This document shows, in pieces, positions 38,774-49,969 of a DNA stretch of 64,000 bases (position 1 is its first letter; each line of letters opens with the position of its first letter). The position numbers and the translations under genes were made by a program. Location of the stretch: NCBI GenBank assembly GCA_028554755.1, contig JAPTOF010000001.1:7732501-7796500 (forward strand), written 5' to 3'. Origin of the DNA: Cordia subcordata (taxonomy: Eukaryota > Streptophyta > Magnoliopsida > Boraginales > Cordiaceae). A model generated the notes under the pieces. The model saw nothing but the letters and a program-made list of their open reading frames with translations. It did not search any database and had not been told where the DNA came from.

Positions 38774-41269
38774 GATTATTAACAAATTCGATGAGAATTT
38801 GCATCTCCAATCTTTGAGCCTTACTGAATTATTGGAGGTATAGCAGATCTTATCCATTATCTATCATTGTTATGCTTTTGGAGATGTTGTAATTTTGAGG
38901 ACTGAATATTATTGTTTGTCATTTGTTGATTTTGCTGATGCTCAGTGCTGAGGCTTCTATTATATCTGTAATTCATCTTTGAATCAGTTGGATCAACTAA
39001 TGCGCTGCTGCGTTCATTGGGTAGTTTCAGGTTGTTATAGTAGATTGATTCCCATGCATATATTATCTGCTCCAGTGTATTTGTGTAATGCAGGGATCAA
39101 CTTGCATTTGTATAAGCTATGTGTTTGTGTAATGCAGGGGGTCAACTTGCATTTTTATAAGCTATGTATAATTAGTTGCCGTTGGATGGTTAGTGAGGTG
39201 TAGCAATAATGACGATTTTTCAACTAATCTTGTTTATAACTTAGACTCTTTCCATCTGTCTCCTAATTTTGTCAATTAATTTGAAACTATCAGATTTATC
39301 AAGATTTATGCCTGAATTACTATTGGTAGGATCACGGCCTCTGTCTCAACGCTTGGGGGATATGGGCCTTCACATCCAAGTTTTGGCAAGTAGAAGTCCT
39401 GTTTCTATAGAAATTTGTCTCTCCTTGTAATCTCTAAACAGACCTTATTGTCATGGGCTTATTACACGAGACACAGAGTGAGACAGCGCGAGACCTTGAG
39501 TGACGAGAGTTTGAGAGGTAAGGGCTCTCGGACATGTTCGTTCATTTTGCAGTGGAATTCCTTTTTTTGCTCGTAAACGTAGACATAAGACTAAATTACG
39601 TTAAACTTATGTATTCTGATTAATTCTTAGTTCTGACACTCTAATTCCCAACAAACTATTATCACAATCCGGTTTGGAGGACTGGACACGACATAGGTGA
39701 AAAAACACTGAGAGAATTTCTTCGTTTTTCGTTTTGTTTCTGCTGTGTTGAAGTGACCAAAAACAAAAAGCCTGGACGTGATTTTGGCAAGGAAAAAATG
39801 AAATAACGGAAGTCGTTACACAGCAGTCGTCACCGATGGCTCGAAAAAGACGGCTGGTTTGAATCTTGGAGGTGATTTGGCCAAAAAACGGAAGACAAAG
39901 GTGGTTGTTGCCATCAACACAATGCTATTAGAAAAAGGAGCATGACATCGTCGACCTGCCAACACCAATGGTATCATACACACAATTCAAAACTTGGAAC
40001 AAACTAGTAGACGGTGTAAAATCTAATCATTAGGAAAAAACTCTTGTTGGACGTCTTTGTTAGTCAATTTGTCACTCCATTAGCACTCTTTAGTACGTGA
40101 ATGACACTCTAAAAACCTGCTTTTAATAGACAAAATTGTGCATCATTTACAAGGTGTTCAATTGCCCTACTTATGTTGACTCAAAATTAAAACCTCGAAC
40201 TAAATTAAGGATGTCAAATTCAATTATGCCATGTGCAATACCACACTATCAAGCCATGTGACAATGAGAATGCATAGGAAAAGAAAGAAGCTATGGCAGG
40301 GCTAAGCCAAGAAAACGATGTTACGAGCTTGGCCCAAACTCGAAAATTACTAAAGGAAATCCTTGGGGAGGACAATGGAGATAGCCTCTCTCTCCAAAGG
40401 TTATAGCATTGTACTAGATAAATTGCATTAAAAACTTTAAAGAAATTTCATAGGGAATAATATGTACCATAGATGATTGGCACTATTTGAAAAATAATGA
40501 TGTTAGCATTGTGCGTACATTTCAACTTCTTTTTCTTTTATTTTTTAAGTTAGCTCAATATTTTAATTAATTGGACAAAAAATTAAAGAGTTAGGTCAAT
40601 GTTTTACTAGGTACATAGCTTAAGAATTTTTCTTTCCAGTTAATTAAGAAAGCATATACACAATTTTTAACAATAAAAACTTAAACTAGAAAATCTTTTC
40701 GGATCTTGGGGGCCTCACAGGTCACAAGTGATACCACTTTTTGCCCAAAGAGTAACTTGTATTGATTAAAAAAAATTATAAGCAATTGGATCTGAGTCGA
40801 CCCAAATTAAAAGAGAAATAAAAATACAATGTAAAATGCAACACAAACAAATAATATGGTGGCCGAACACAATCACCCTGTTTGGCTGCCCCAACATTTG
40901 AAAGATTCAAAAGCAAATATAGAATAAAAAAAAGTAACTTTTTAATGCCTGTTCATAACGCAAATTGCTTTGTGTTTGACAATCAAAACGTGAATTTTAT
41001 ACATTTTAACAAAAGATAAATGGAGGGCATTCGACAACAGTAATTTTGAATGTTTTTATTGTTGAGAATAATATCCATGACCCTCTTAATTGAAATGAAA
41101 CAGAAGATCCAATGCTTGAAGTAGGAATTACTTTGATTCTATGATACAGAATGGGACCAGGTCATACTTAAAAAATATGCTTTTTTTTTAAACTCATTTA
41201 TTTAGATCAAATCTGATCTTTCCATGACTCCTCTTAATTGAAATTCTGGCTTTGAAAATGGTTATAAAT
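38774..41269. other. Intergenic DNA after the desaturase gene
   Basis: Includes the desaturase 3' untranslated region. Two GC-richer patches (about 39440-39540 and 39700-39960) have no open frame with known homology. A short duplicated string, TTTGTGTAATGCAGGG-TCAACTTGCATTT, lies at about 39080-39155. Confidence 0.5.
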
Positions 41270-41468
41270 AATTTTTTTTAGAGTTTTAATCTTTTTGGAA
41301 GTTAAATGAAATAGTTATAACAAAAAGAAAAAAACTTTTTTAAGGAGAAAAAGTGATTTTTTTCTTAAAAAAAAACCAATCCAAACAAGCTCTAAAAAAA
41401 TTATATTTTAACTTTTTTCATTAAAAAGTTTTTTTTTTTGGAAAAAAAATTCAACCCAAATAAGTCCA
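41270..41468. mobile_element. Two partial MITE ends, GTTTGGATTGGC family
   Basis: CCAATCCAAACAAGCTC followed by TAA at about 41382-41401 is a right terminus, with the usual A-rich subterminal DNA before it. A second, poorer right end (TTCAACCCAAATAAGTCC) follows at about 41448-41468. Neither has a recognisable left half. Confidence 0.45.
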
Positions 41469-42369
41469 TTTCCTTCTTAGTTAGTCAGGAAGAAACTGCA
41501 AAAGGACAAGATAAGAGACAAAATTGTTTAGAGTTATTCAACGAAAAAATGGTTGGGAGCAAAAAGTTTCATATTTGGGAATACTTCGCAACTTTAATCT
41601 ACGTAATAGGTACTTGAAAAAAAATTAACAAGTTTAGTAGAAGACAAAAATAAATTGACAAGTTTATTAAACTATAGCAATAGATTAGTGTTTATATTAT
41701 AATAACTAGAAAAATAACAGGTTCAAATGTAAGTTAACACCACTGTAACCCTAATTCCTTGCATGATTTGTTGAGATATGGTAATCGGCATAGGGAGAAA
41801 AGCCAAGGATTAAAAAGCGAAAGGATCAAAACTATTGTAGGTAGATTGTGAATAAGTTTTTCTTTTATGAATATTAAAGCAAAAAAATTTAATAAAGATA
41901 ACACATGTAAGTTTGTGAACAAGTATTACAAAAATTATGAATAAACATATTAGGAACAAGTATTTGTTAGTTTGAGTGTTTTTGACATGTGGTCAAAGCA
42001 CTTTTAACTCAAATTTTTAAGCTGGGTCCCACCTGTCAGGTGGATTGGTTATTGGTATCGTCACAGCCCTTGTTTCGAGTAGATGAACATAATATATTTA
42101 CATATCAAAAACAGATTTAAGGTGAATGAGAAATTAGTAACCACAGTTGAGTATATTACTAGCTTGGTTGTAGGTTTGGATTTGTGTGGGATAGAATCTC
42201 ACATAGAAAGTTTGTAATTCTTTTGCCCAATTTACATATAGGTTCCCTTATAGGTTATGGCAACAAGATATATGGAGGGAATACTATACATGATATGTAT
42301 GGTATTTAAAATCACCACACTCATGCGCGCCCGCTCATAGGGCACGTCCAGGTCTGGGGACGCAGGTGT
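41469..42369. other. Intergenic DNA with part of the LBD-upstream duplicate
   Basis: The part at about 41849-41950 (TTTCTTTTATGAATAT...AACACATGTAAG...AAAATTATGAAT landmarks) resembles the LBD upstream region at 46865-46965. The remainder has no gene. Confidence 0.45.
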
Positions 42370-42956
42370 GGGCTACAAGTTTAACTCTCCAAAACGTTAT
42401 GGAGCTGTTTAGCATTATTTTGGTCAGTTGAGCTTATTTCTTGAACGAATTTTTGACTATTTGGAGAGAAAGCATAGCATAATTACCCATTGAATAAGAG
42501 GATTTTGATAAAGAAGTAGAAAAAAGCTTATCTCTTGAGCTTATTTCTTGGACGGATTTTTGACTGTTTGGAGAGAAAGCATGGCATAATTACCTATTGA
42601 ATGGGAGGATTCTGATAAAGAAGTAGAAAAAAGCTTATTTCTTGGATAGCTTTTTGACAGTTTGAAGGGACAGCATACCATAATTGCCCATTGAATGGTG
42701 GGCTATAGGTTTAACTCTCTAGAACGTTGTGGAGCTGTTTAGCATTATTCTGGTCAGTTGAGCTTATTTCTTGGATGGATTTTTGACTGTTTGGAGGGAG
42801 AGCATAGCATAATTACCCATTGAATGGGAGGATTCTGATAAAGAAGCAAAAAAAATCCTACTTCTTGGATAGCTTTTTGACAATTTAAAGGGACAGCATA
42901 GCATAATTGCCCATTGAATGGGAGGATTCTGATAAAGAAGCAGGAAAAAAACAACA
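42370..42956. repeat. Tandem array of about 95-bp units
   Basis: About five imperfect units each contain CTTATTTCTTGGA, TTTTTGAC-GTTTGGAG, AGCATAGCATAATT-CCCATTGAAT and GAGGATTCTGATAAAGAAG. Starts are near 42430, 42537, 42631, 42760 and 42859. A 60-bp leader (TTTAACTCTC...GTTTAGCATTATT.TGGTCAGTTG) occurs before units 1 and 4, so a larger block of units was itself duplicated. No known satellite family was recognised. Confidence 0.8.
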
Positions 42957-43358
42957 CTTTCGAACATTCTCCTCTGCATACTGCATACCATTCTGCTAGG
43001 ATTTTTTAGCTTTATACAAAGAGAGTCTACCACTTCCGTTCGCAACCTCTTGGATTGGCGTGCTGTCATATACAAGAGATACAGTCATTGTATGTTGAGA
43101 AGTTACACTGTAATTTTTATTATCGAGTGGAGGGCTGTAAATCCCTTAAGGCAAATCGAGTTTCGAGTTTTCAAGCCTGGACTGTTTTAGTTTATTTTCT
43201 GATTTTCCTATTTTCTGCAATCAGTTGGTTATTGTTATGTCCAGTTTAATATTTTTTATTCATATAGTGTATCCTGTTTATTTATTTATGCTATTTCAAT
43301 TTCTGTTTATTTTAATTATAATACTAACTGTATTTCTATAAATATATTAAGCATAATA

Positions 43359-43461
43359 TTTGAAGACACATTAAATAAAAGTCATAAACAAAAATCTTAG
43401 GAAAACAATATTTGAAGACACACTGAATTAAAAGTCATAAACAAATATCTTAAGAAACACG
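43359..43461. repeat. 53-bp tandem duplication
   Basis: AATATTTGAAGACACA followed by AAAAGTCATAAACAAA and ATCTTA occurs twice, at 43359-43411 and about 43412-43461. It sits at the left edge of the second hAT-like copy. Confidence 0.7.
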
Positions 43462-44384
43462 CAGCTCAAGAGACTTGGGAGGTGCAAAGCAAAAATATAA
43501 TAAGAGGCCTTTTATAAATTCTATTCAAAATTTATTTTTCTCACTTTTGAGAAGTAAAGTTACTAATTAATTTTTTACATTCATCTACCATTTCTTTTTC
43601 TTAGGAGCTTCTTTTCTAGACATTTTCTTATTTGTTAAAAAGTTTATTAAGGGCCCTTTCTTAAGATTGTATAATTCTAGACATTTTATTATTTGTTTAA
43701 AAGTATGTCAAGGGCCCTTTTTTAAGATTGTATTAGAGTTTTAATCTTTTGTTTTTCTTTTTGACATTTAAGTTTCGAGTAACTAGATTTACATTTTCTA
43801 GTTAGCATATTTAAATTATTATAAATTACAAAAAACAAATATACTTATACAAAAAATATGCATGTGCAAATATAAATAACAAAACTAGTAAATATAAAAA
43901 ATTAAAAGTTAAATCAATAGAATTTGATTTTGAAAATTTGGTAATACTTCAGAGTCCTTAATTCGAACCATAGTGCTCAACAAGAAAAAATTTTGATAGA
44001 GATAAATTACCAATAAAAGAAGAGGTTGTGAGAAGAAAATGAATTCTAAAACTTAAACAATTCTTTTAATTCTTAGAAATAACATCTATGACTATTTTGT
44101 TGGAGAGAGAATTATTGAAAACAATAGGGTTTTGATAGAAGTAATTGTTTGATGCAAATTTTCAAGAGAGAATTAGAGAAAAAATGGAGATTGTGAAAAA
44201 CTAGTTTAACTAATTAGGAGAGAACAAAATTTAATTTATTGGGAATTTTGGGACCTTTTATCATTTTTTTTCAATTAAAAATAAAAGTAAATCTAATAAC
44301 TTTTTTTATATAATTTTATAAATTATAATTATTAAACTTTATAATTTCGGGCCCAAAATTTTTGAAGTCCATACTTTATAACAC
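43457..44384. mobile_element. Second, degraded hAT-like element copy
   Basis: It shares with 7242-8120, in order, CTCAAGAGA-TTG, AATAAGAG-CCT, ATTCAAAATTTATTTTTCT, GAGAATTAGAGA, GATTGTGAAAAACTA and a CGGCCCAAAAT/CGGGCCCAAAAT block near the right end. Both termini have lost the CAGGGG sequence. No coding capacity. Confidence 0.65.
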
Positions 44385-44889
44385 GTTAACTTTGGTACAC
44401 AAGAATGCTGGTGCATGGTGTATTTACTAATTACAATAAGTCACCTTATTGAAGACAACTTTCTTTCAGCAAGTTCTGAACTTCTACGTAGTTCATCATT
44501 TTACTTGGCAACAAAGAAATACAAAAAAATAAATAAATAAATATATAAATAAAGGTAAAAAAAAAAAATTACCAAGAATAAATCACTATCGTCTTTTAAA
44601 AAGATTCAAAGACAACATGCATGTACGATGTTAACTATTATTTTTATTATTTTTAAATTTGATTTATTTATTTATTATTTGATAATATATTGAACTTGTA
44701 ATCATAAAAAGAGTAATATATTGTAATTGTGTAATCAACGAAGGTTTTTTTTTTTTTTTTTTTTCACTTCAGGTCGATTACAACATATATCTAACGGAAA
44801 TTGAAATTGATTCATGAATCTACTCGCAATAAAAATGAGAGATATACCACTTGACTGCAGGAATTGATCCTTGGATTTACTCACAGTAA
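44385..44889. other. Spacer with duplicate of LBD-proximal promoter DNA
   Basis: The segment at about 44490-44635 (TTCTACGTAG, TTTTACTTGGCAACAAAGAAAT, CCAAGAATAAATCACTATCG, AAAAGATTCAAAGACAACATG, GTACGATGT) matches 47175-47310, just upstream of the LBD gene. The rest is poly-T and AT-rich spacer. Confidence 0.6.
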
Positions 44890-45098
44890 GGGCATGTTTG
44901 GATTGGCTTTTTTTCAGAAAAAAAGTTTTTTCTTGAAAAAGTTACATTAAATTTGCAATAGCTACTTGATTTAGCTTTCAAAAATGTTGAAACTCTAAAA
45001 AAAGCTCAAATACAGTTTTTTTTAGAAACTAAAATTTTTTGCTTCTCAAAAAAGGCTGTTAAAAAAAGGTTTTGAAAAAAGTCAATCCAAACCGGCCC
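44890..45098. mobile_element. Complete MITE, GTTTGGATTGGC family, TAA duplication
   Basis: The left end GGGCATGTTTGGATTGGC and right end GTCAATCCAAACCGGCCC are inverted repeats. TAA lies directly outside both (44887-44889 and 45099-45101). This is a 209-bp PIF/Harbinger (Tourist-type) signature, the best-preserved lone copy of the family in the window. Confidence 0.85.
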
Positions 45099-45255
45099 TA
45101 AAAGTGAAAAATATACTACTTGACTACTAGGTCTTTAGTAACTAAGGTTATTTTTCACCAAAACTAATCCAAACTCAAGTTTGTACATACTCAAACACTT
45201 AACCAATTAGCTCCTTTTTCCTTTTTTCGCAAAACTTTTTTTTCTCTTAACCTTA

Positions 45256-45375
45256 GAGGATGTTTGGCTTTGCTTATTTTCGGTGCTTACAAGCACCTAG
45301 AAAAAAACACATTCTCACATATTTTTTACCATTTAAGTACTTATAAGTACAAAATGAGCAAAGCCAAACACCCTC
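45256..45375. mobile_element. 120-bp MITE, GTTTGGCTTTGC family, TTA duplication
   Basis: GAGGATGTTTGGCTTTGC at the left and GCAAAGCCAAACACCCTC at the right are inverted repeats. TTA flanks both ends (45253-45255 and 45376-45378). The interior carries GTGCTTACAAGCACC and AAGTACTTATAAGTAC dyads. A second copy lies at 51227. Confidence 0.85.
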
Positions 45376-45389
45376 TTAATCTTGAATAA

Positions 45390-45543
45390 GGCCCATTTAG
45401 ATTGGCTTTTTTTTTAAAAAAAAAAGTACTTTTTAGGAAAAATAAACTTTTTTTTCAATAATGATTTAGTGGAGCTTCTAAAAAAATAAAACTTTAAAAA
45501 AAGCTCAAATAAACAAAAATGAGAACTTTTTAACTCCTTAAAA

Positions 45544-45601
<58 letters not shown>
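45390..45601. mobile_element. MITE fragment ending in a long AT microsatellite
   Basis: GGCCCATTTAGATTGGCTTTT, preceded by TAA, starts a copy of the GTTTGGATTGGC family. About 155 bases on it runs into (AT)27 at 45547-45601 and the right terminus is absent. Confidence 0.7.
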
Positions 45602-45602
<1 letters not shown>

Positions 45603-45827
45603 CCTTTTACTCGTTTTGACTTTTGTGTCACTCACAAGGTGGATGCCTCAGCCAAGCAATAGATAACCGAGAATCGCCTAGAGTCAAAATCCATGACTTC
45701 AGATAATAGGCAATCTACCACATAAAACAATTAGCAATTACTCAGAAAAATCAGCAGTCTACCACAAAGAACAATTAGCAATTACTGGTTAAAGTACACG
45801 TTTTCACTGTGTAATTGACCACACCAA

Positions 45828-45858
<31 letters not shown>

Positions 45859-46197
45859 CTATATAACTTAAGCCCTCATCATACGTTGAATAGCTGCTTA
45901 CCTCCCTGCAAAAGCGTTGATCCTTGTGAAGTGATAAAAGAGAAGAAGTTTTCCTTGCATTTCATTCACTGGAATAGTTATAATATAAATAGAGCAACAC
46001 AATGAAACGTACAATCCGAGAGTCCTAAAGTGTTTACAAAATAGAACACCATATACGTACAATCCAAGACCCCTAAGGTGTTTATAATATTATCAAGCTG
46101 CATCGAAAGATAATTACAGACTTCAAAAATAAATTTAATGAAAATATATGTTCAGTTGATGTATTATTAGAAAAATAAAATATTTTTATGTGTTTTA

Positions 46198-46667
46198 GCG
46201 GGTGTTTGGATTGGCTTTTCAAAAAATTACTTAAAGTACTTTTGGCTTTAAGCGACTTTTTTTTTATATTTGACTTTAAATAGTTATATGTTTGAATAAA
46301 AGTTATAGTTATAAAATAAGTATTTATTTTTTTGGTTAAAATGGGTTAAAAAGTAATTTAAATTATTAAAATAACTATTAAGGAGATGACAATAAAATTT
46401 AAAATAGTAAGTATAATATAAAAGAGTAAAGATATTTTGATAATAAAGATAAAAAAGGTAAGCATAACATAGGAAATGATTTAATGAAATTTATTTATTT
46501 TTTAATGCTTAAAGTCATAGAAAGCAAAAAGTGGGAATGGAGAGTTTTTTACCTTTTACTTAAAGTCACTTAAAAAAGTATTTTTTAATTAAAAAAAATG
46601 CTTCTATTATTTTAAATTAGGCTTGAAGCAAGTTTTGACGAGAAGAAAAGCAAAACCAAACACCGTG
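46198..46667. mobile_element. Complete 470-bp MITE with TTA duplication
   Basis: The left end GCGGGTGTTTGGATTGGC and right end GCAAAACCAAACACCGTG are inverted repeats. TTA flanks both (46195-46197 and 46668-46670). Subterminal CTTAAAGTACTTTTGGCTTT and AGTCACTTAAAAAAGTA stretches also pair. It is non-coding; a truncated inverted relative is at 10516. Confidence 0.8.
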
Positions 46668-47517
46668 TTAGTTGATGGGAGCATTTTACTACTACTTCTA
46701 TGTCAATAACTTACTTACATTTACTCGTATACTCGACACTGTATCTTTTGATATGACAATTAAAATAAACACCAAAGAAATTTTTAAGAGTAGACCAAAA
46801 CTGAAAGAGGACATAAAATTAAAATGAAGGGTTTCACCACCAAAACCACTTAATGTAGATTACGATAAATTATTTCTTTTATGAGTATAATTAAGTAAAA
46901 CACTTTAACAAAAGTAATACATGCAAAGCTATGAACAAATAAAATAAAAATTATGAATCAATAATCCGGTTATCATAAAAAAATAATGTAAGTTATTAAC
47001 AAATTTTTTTTTTCATAAGTATATTAAGCATAATATTTTAACACGCATTAAATGGACAACTCTAAATCAAAGCACTATACCATAATTTGGGTGTACAATG
47101 ATGCAGGTATACGACACAATTTAAATTAGGAAACCTTACCATATTCAAGGACAGCCCTTAATTGGAAAGTTATGAATTTCTACGTTTTTACTATTTTTTT
47201 TTTTACTTGGCAGCAAAGAAATAAAGAAAAGGAGATAAAGAAAGAAATTTCCAAGAATAAATCAATATCGTGTTTTGAAAAGATTCAAACACAACATGTA
47301 CGATGTAGTCCAAGACCTACATGAACACGTTCCCTCGGTTTCTCTGCCCACATCCATATCAGTTGCGCACGATCTCTTTATATTTGTCCCCATCACTAAT
47401 TAGTTTGTCTCAAAACTTCTTCAAACCCATTAAAAACATGTTCTCGAAAAATTAAATCTTCTCACTAGAGATGTTCTCCAGAAAAGCGTACAAATTATTT
47501 AAGATTCCCTCTTAAAT
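46668..47517 (+). promoter_or_regulatory. LBD upstream region
   Basis: AT-rich sequence before the ATG at 47518. Parts at 46865-46965, 47018-47060 and 47175-47310 have colinear counterparts between 41.85 and 44.64 kb. A TCTTTATATTTG string near 47369 is the only TATA-like candidate, so the promoter position is uncertain. Confidence 0.4.
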
Positions 47518-48930
47518 ATGACTACTACTTATATAAACAATAATAAAACTCTAAGTACAAAGGCAAATACTGGTCCTGGAGGCAGCAATGGCAAGTCTAC
47601 CTGTACCAGGGCCACAAATAGCCCTGGAAGCAGCACTGGTGTTTCACCAGCTTGCGCTGTGTGCAAATATCAACGAAGAAGATGTGCCCCCGATTGCCTT
47701 CTAGCGCCTTATTTTCCAGCGGACCACCAAAAAGATTTTCTGAATGTCCACAGGCTTTTTGGGGTCAGCAACGTAACGAAAATTCTCAAGAGTGTGAAGC
47801 CCTGCGAAAGAGAAACCGCGATGAAGTCGATGATTTATCAAGCTAATGTGCGTGCAAGCGACCCTGTGGGTGGATGTTATGGCATCATTGATAGATTACA
47901 GCAAGAAATTGATCGCGATACGGCTGAACTACATCTTGTTCTTCGTCAACTAGCCATTTACCGATCTCAGTCCGTAAAAGATGAGTTGCAAATTCTTCGT
48001 ATTCCGGCGGCTGTTGATGGGAATGGCTTGGTGGTTTATGATCCTGTACATGCTCGAGGGGTTCACCCTATTCGATTTAAAGGACAAGGGTTTGTTAGTC
48101 AAGATTCAGATGATCAATTCAAAGGAAAAGCCTTTGTTAGTCAAGATTCAAATAACATGTGTTTTAGAGATCAGATGGAATCTTTGCACAATTTGCCATG
48201 TTTGCCTGATGAATCAAGTGATAATCTTGGTATATATGATGAGAGACAGCCTGTTACGTTTCAGTCCAAGAAATCAATCGGTACTCTTTTTTTCTCTTTT
48301 GGTTTATTTAATTAGTTTCAATAATTCTCTTAATTCAATTGAAGAAAAGACCAAAAAAAAAAAAAAACAGATTACACAATAGGTATCTATTGAAAAGAAA
48401 AACTCATTGGTAATCAATCTGTCTTGATTAGAATATATATTGCAGGAACCAAAGTCTCCTCACTAGCCAGGATCTTTGACTTCATCTTATATAATAAATT
48501 ATGTGTTTTTAACCCCAAATCATGAGTAATTATTTTGGATTCGGCTTTGAGTATGTAATCTAATTCTATAACATTCTCTTCTTTTTTTTTTCCCCTTTTG
48601 TGAAAAAAAAATGAATAATCCTAATTATGCATTTAACCACACATTTTAGTAATATCTTCTCGCTAACAAATACAAAACTTAGGAAGCAAAAAAGTTACAC
48701 AAATTGTGTGGGCAAAAGGTTCATAATATCTTTTTAGATATGCAAATCTTAGATTTATGAACATTGAGCTCCAAAAACTTTAGAGTACAACGAAAAATTA
48801 TTTAATAATAATTATTATTTTGCGTAAATTAAAGATATAGTATGTCTTATTTACATATTCCTTTCTTGTGTTCTTTTTTTCTTTTTCTGCAGTGACAAGG
48901 CGGTCAGCTCAAGTCAGACCAAGCAAGTGA
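47518..48930 (+). CDS. LOB-domain (LBD/ASL) transcription factor
   Basis: Two exons, 47518-48280 and 48893-48930, join in frame through a GT-AG intron to 266 aa. The LOB domain starts with the zinc-finger-like C-x2-C-x6-C-x3-C (Cys46, 49, 56, 60: CAVCKYQRRRCAPDC). The GAS region follows (HRLFGVSNVTKIL to DPVGGCYG, 78-122), then a degenerate leucine-zipper-like helix (about 124-145). This is the class I arrangement. The domain binds GCGGCG-type DNA in known members, which act in organ boundaries, roots and other development. The N-terminus is Ser/Thr/Gly-rich. Residues 186-213 are a 14-aa tandem repeat (RFKGQGFVSQDSDD, QFKGKAFVSQDSNN). The small last exon encodes only TRRSAQVRPSK after the junction; without splicing the frame stops 11 codons past the donor. 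A decayed second copy of that exon lies at about 49557. It resembles the LBD22/24/25 side of the family, not firmly. Confidence 0.9.
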
Positions 48931-49556
48931 ATGAAAGAAAGATTGTGGACTCTTCGTTTTCCCTGGATAAAACCTAGCTAGATGAATCATCATCATCTAG
49001 TTTAAGACCTTTAAGCATTTGTGGTTTGCTTGTTGTGTTAAATTCTGAATAAAATGAAGAAGATGGACATAGGCGGTGAATTCTTTCGGTTGCATACAAA
49101 TTAGTATAGTAGAATAGCTAGCTTCCATAGTGGATTCTTTATTTGTTATTTGAATAGTTTATACTTTATATAATGTACTTTATACTTTGAATTTATATAG
49201 ACTATATAAAGTGGACATTCTTTTTTAAGAGCATCCCTACTATATTGTTAATTTTAAGTTTTGGCACCTCTCCATATGTATACTCGTTAGGAGTTGTATT
49301 TTCTTAAAATATGTGCATTTTTTGCTATAGCATTACAGCAAAGAAGTGAGGTGGAGTTGTATTTTATTTTATTTTTTGAGAATGTTTATATTTTACAGTA
49401 TTGTTAGGCTGAAAAAAACACCCTAACCCATTAGTGCTGAATTTTTGTTGTATCTTCTAAAAATGTATATATTTTTCGTTAATTATTAGCTTTAATTTAT
49501 TTTTAACTTTTTAAAGACCCTATTTCCTTTTGCCTTGTTCTTTTGTTTTCATTTTG
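48931..49556. other. LBD 3' flank
   Basis: Probable 3' untranslated region and AT-rich spacer before the duplicated last exon. No other signal. Confidence 0.45.
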
Positions 49557-49625
49557 TGAAGTAACAAGGTTGCACTGGAGAGTGGAACCGGCTCAAGTCT
49601 CCCAAGCAAGTGAATGAAAGAAAGA
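49557..49625 (+). pseudogene. Decayed duplicate of the LBD last exon
   Basis: GAAGTAACAAGG, then GGCTCAAGTCTCCCAAGCAAG and TGAATGAAAGAAAGAT, parallels the real last exon and its downstream bases (CAGTGACAAGG, CAGCTCAAGTCAGACCAAG, TGAATGAAAGAAAGAT at 48890-48945). An extra stretch of roughly 14 bases lies in the middle. The AG before it could still serve as an acceptor, but the joined frame would differ. Confidence 0.65.
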
Positions 49626-49639
49626 TGGCTAAACGAGTA

Positions 49640-49969
49640 AAATGTGTTTTATTCTTGTACATTGTTGAAGTTTTATAGAATTTTTTGTGGTTCCAAAACT
49701 CGATAATATTTTCTTATTCTATAAAGACAGTTGTTGATATTATATTGTGAAAAATTTTAAGTTGCACAAAAGTTAGGAATTTTAAACAACATACTTTGCA
49801 AAATAAATGTGTTTTATTCTTGTACTTTGTTGAAGTTTTATAGAATTTTTTGTGGTTCCAAAACTTGATAATATTTTCTTATTCTATAAAGATAGTTGTT
49901 GATACTATATTGTGAAAAATTTTAAGTTGCACAAAAGTTAGGAATTTTAGCAACGTACTTTGCAAAATA
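49640..49969. repeat. 165-bp tandem duplication
   Basis: Two units, 49640-49804 and 49805-49969, are nearly identical, with only a few substitutions by eye (for example ACTCGATAAT against ACTTGATAAT). Each starts AAATGTGTTTTATTCTTGTAC and ends near ACTTTGCAAAAT. The high identity points to a recent event. Confidence 0.9.

Noticed and set aside
39700..39960. GC-richer patch after the desaturase gene, considered as a gene fragment or LTR leader
   Set aside because: No open frame with homology and no perfect primer-binding site.
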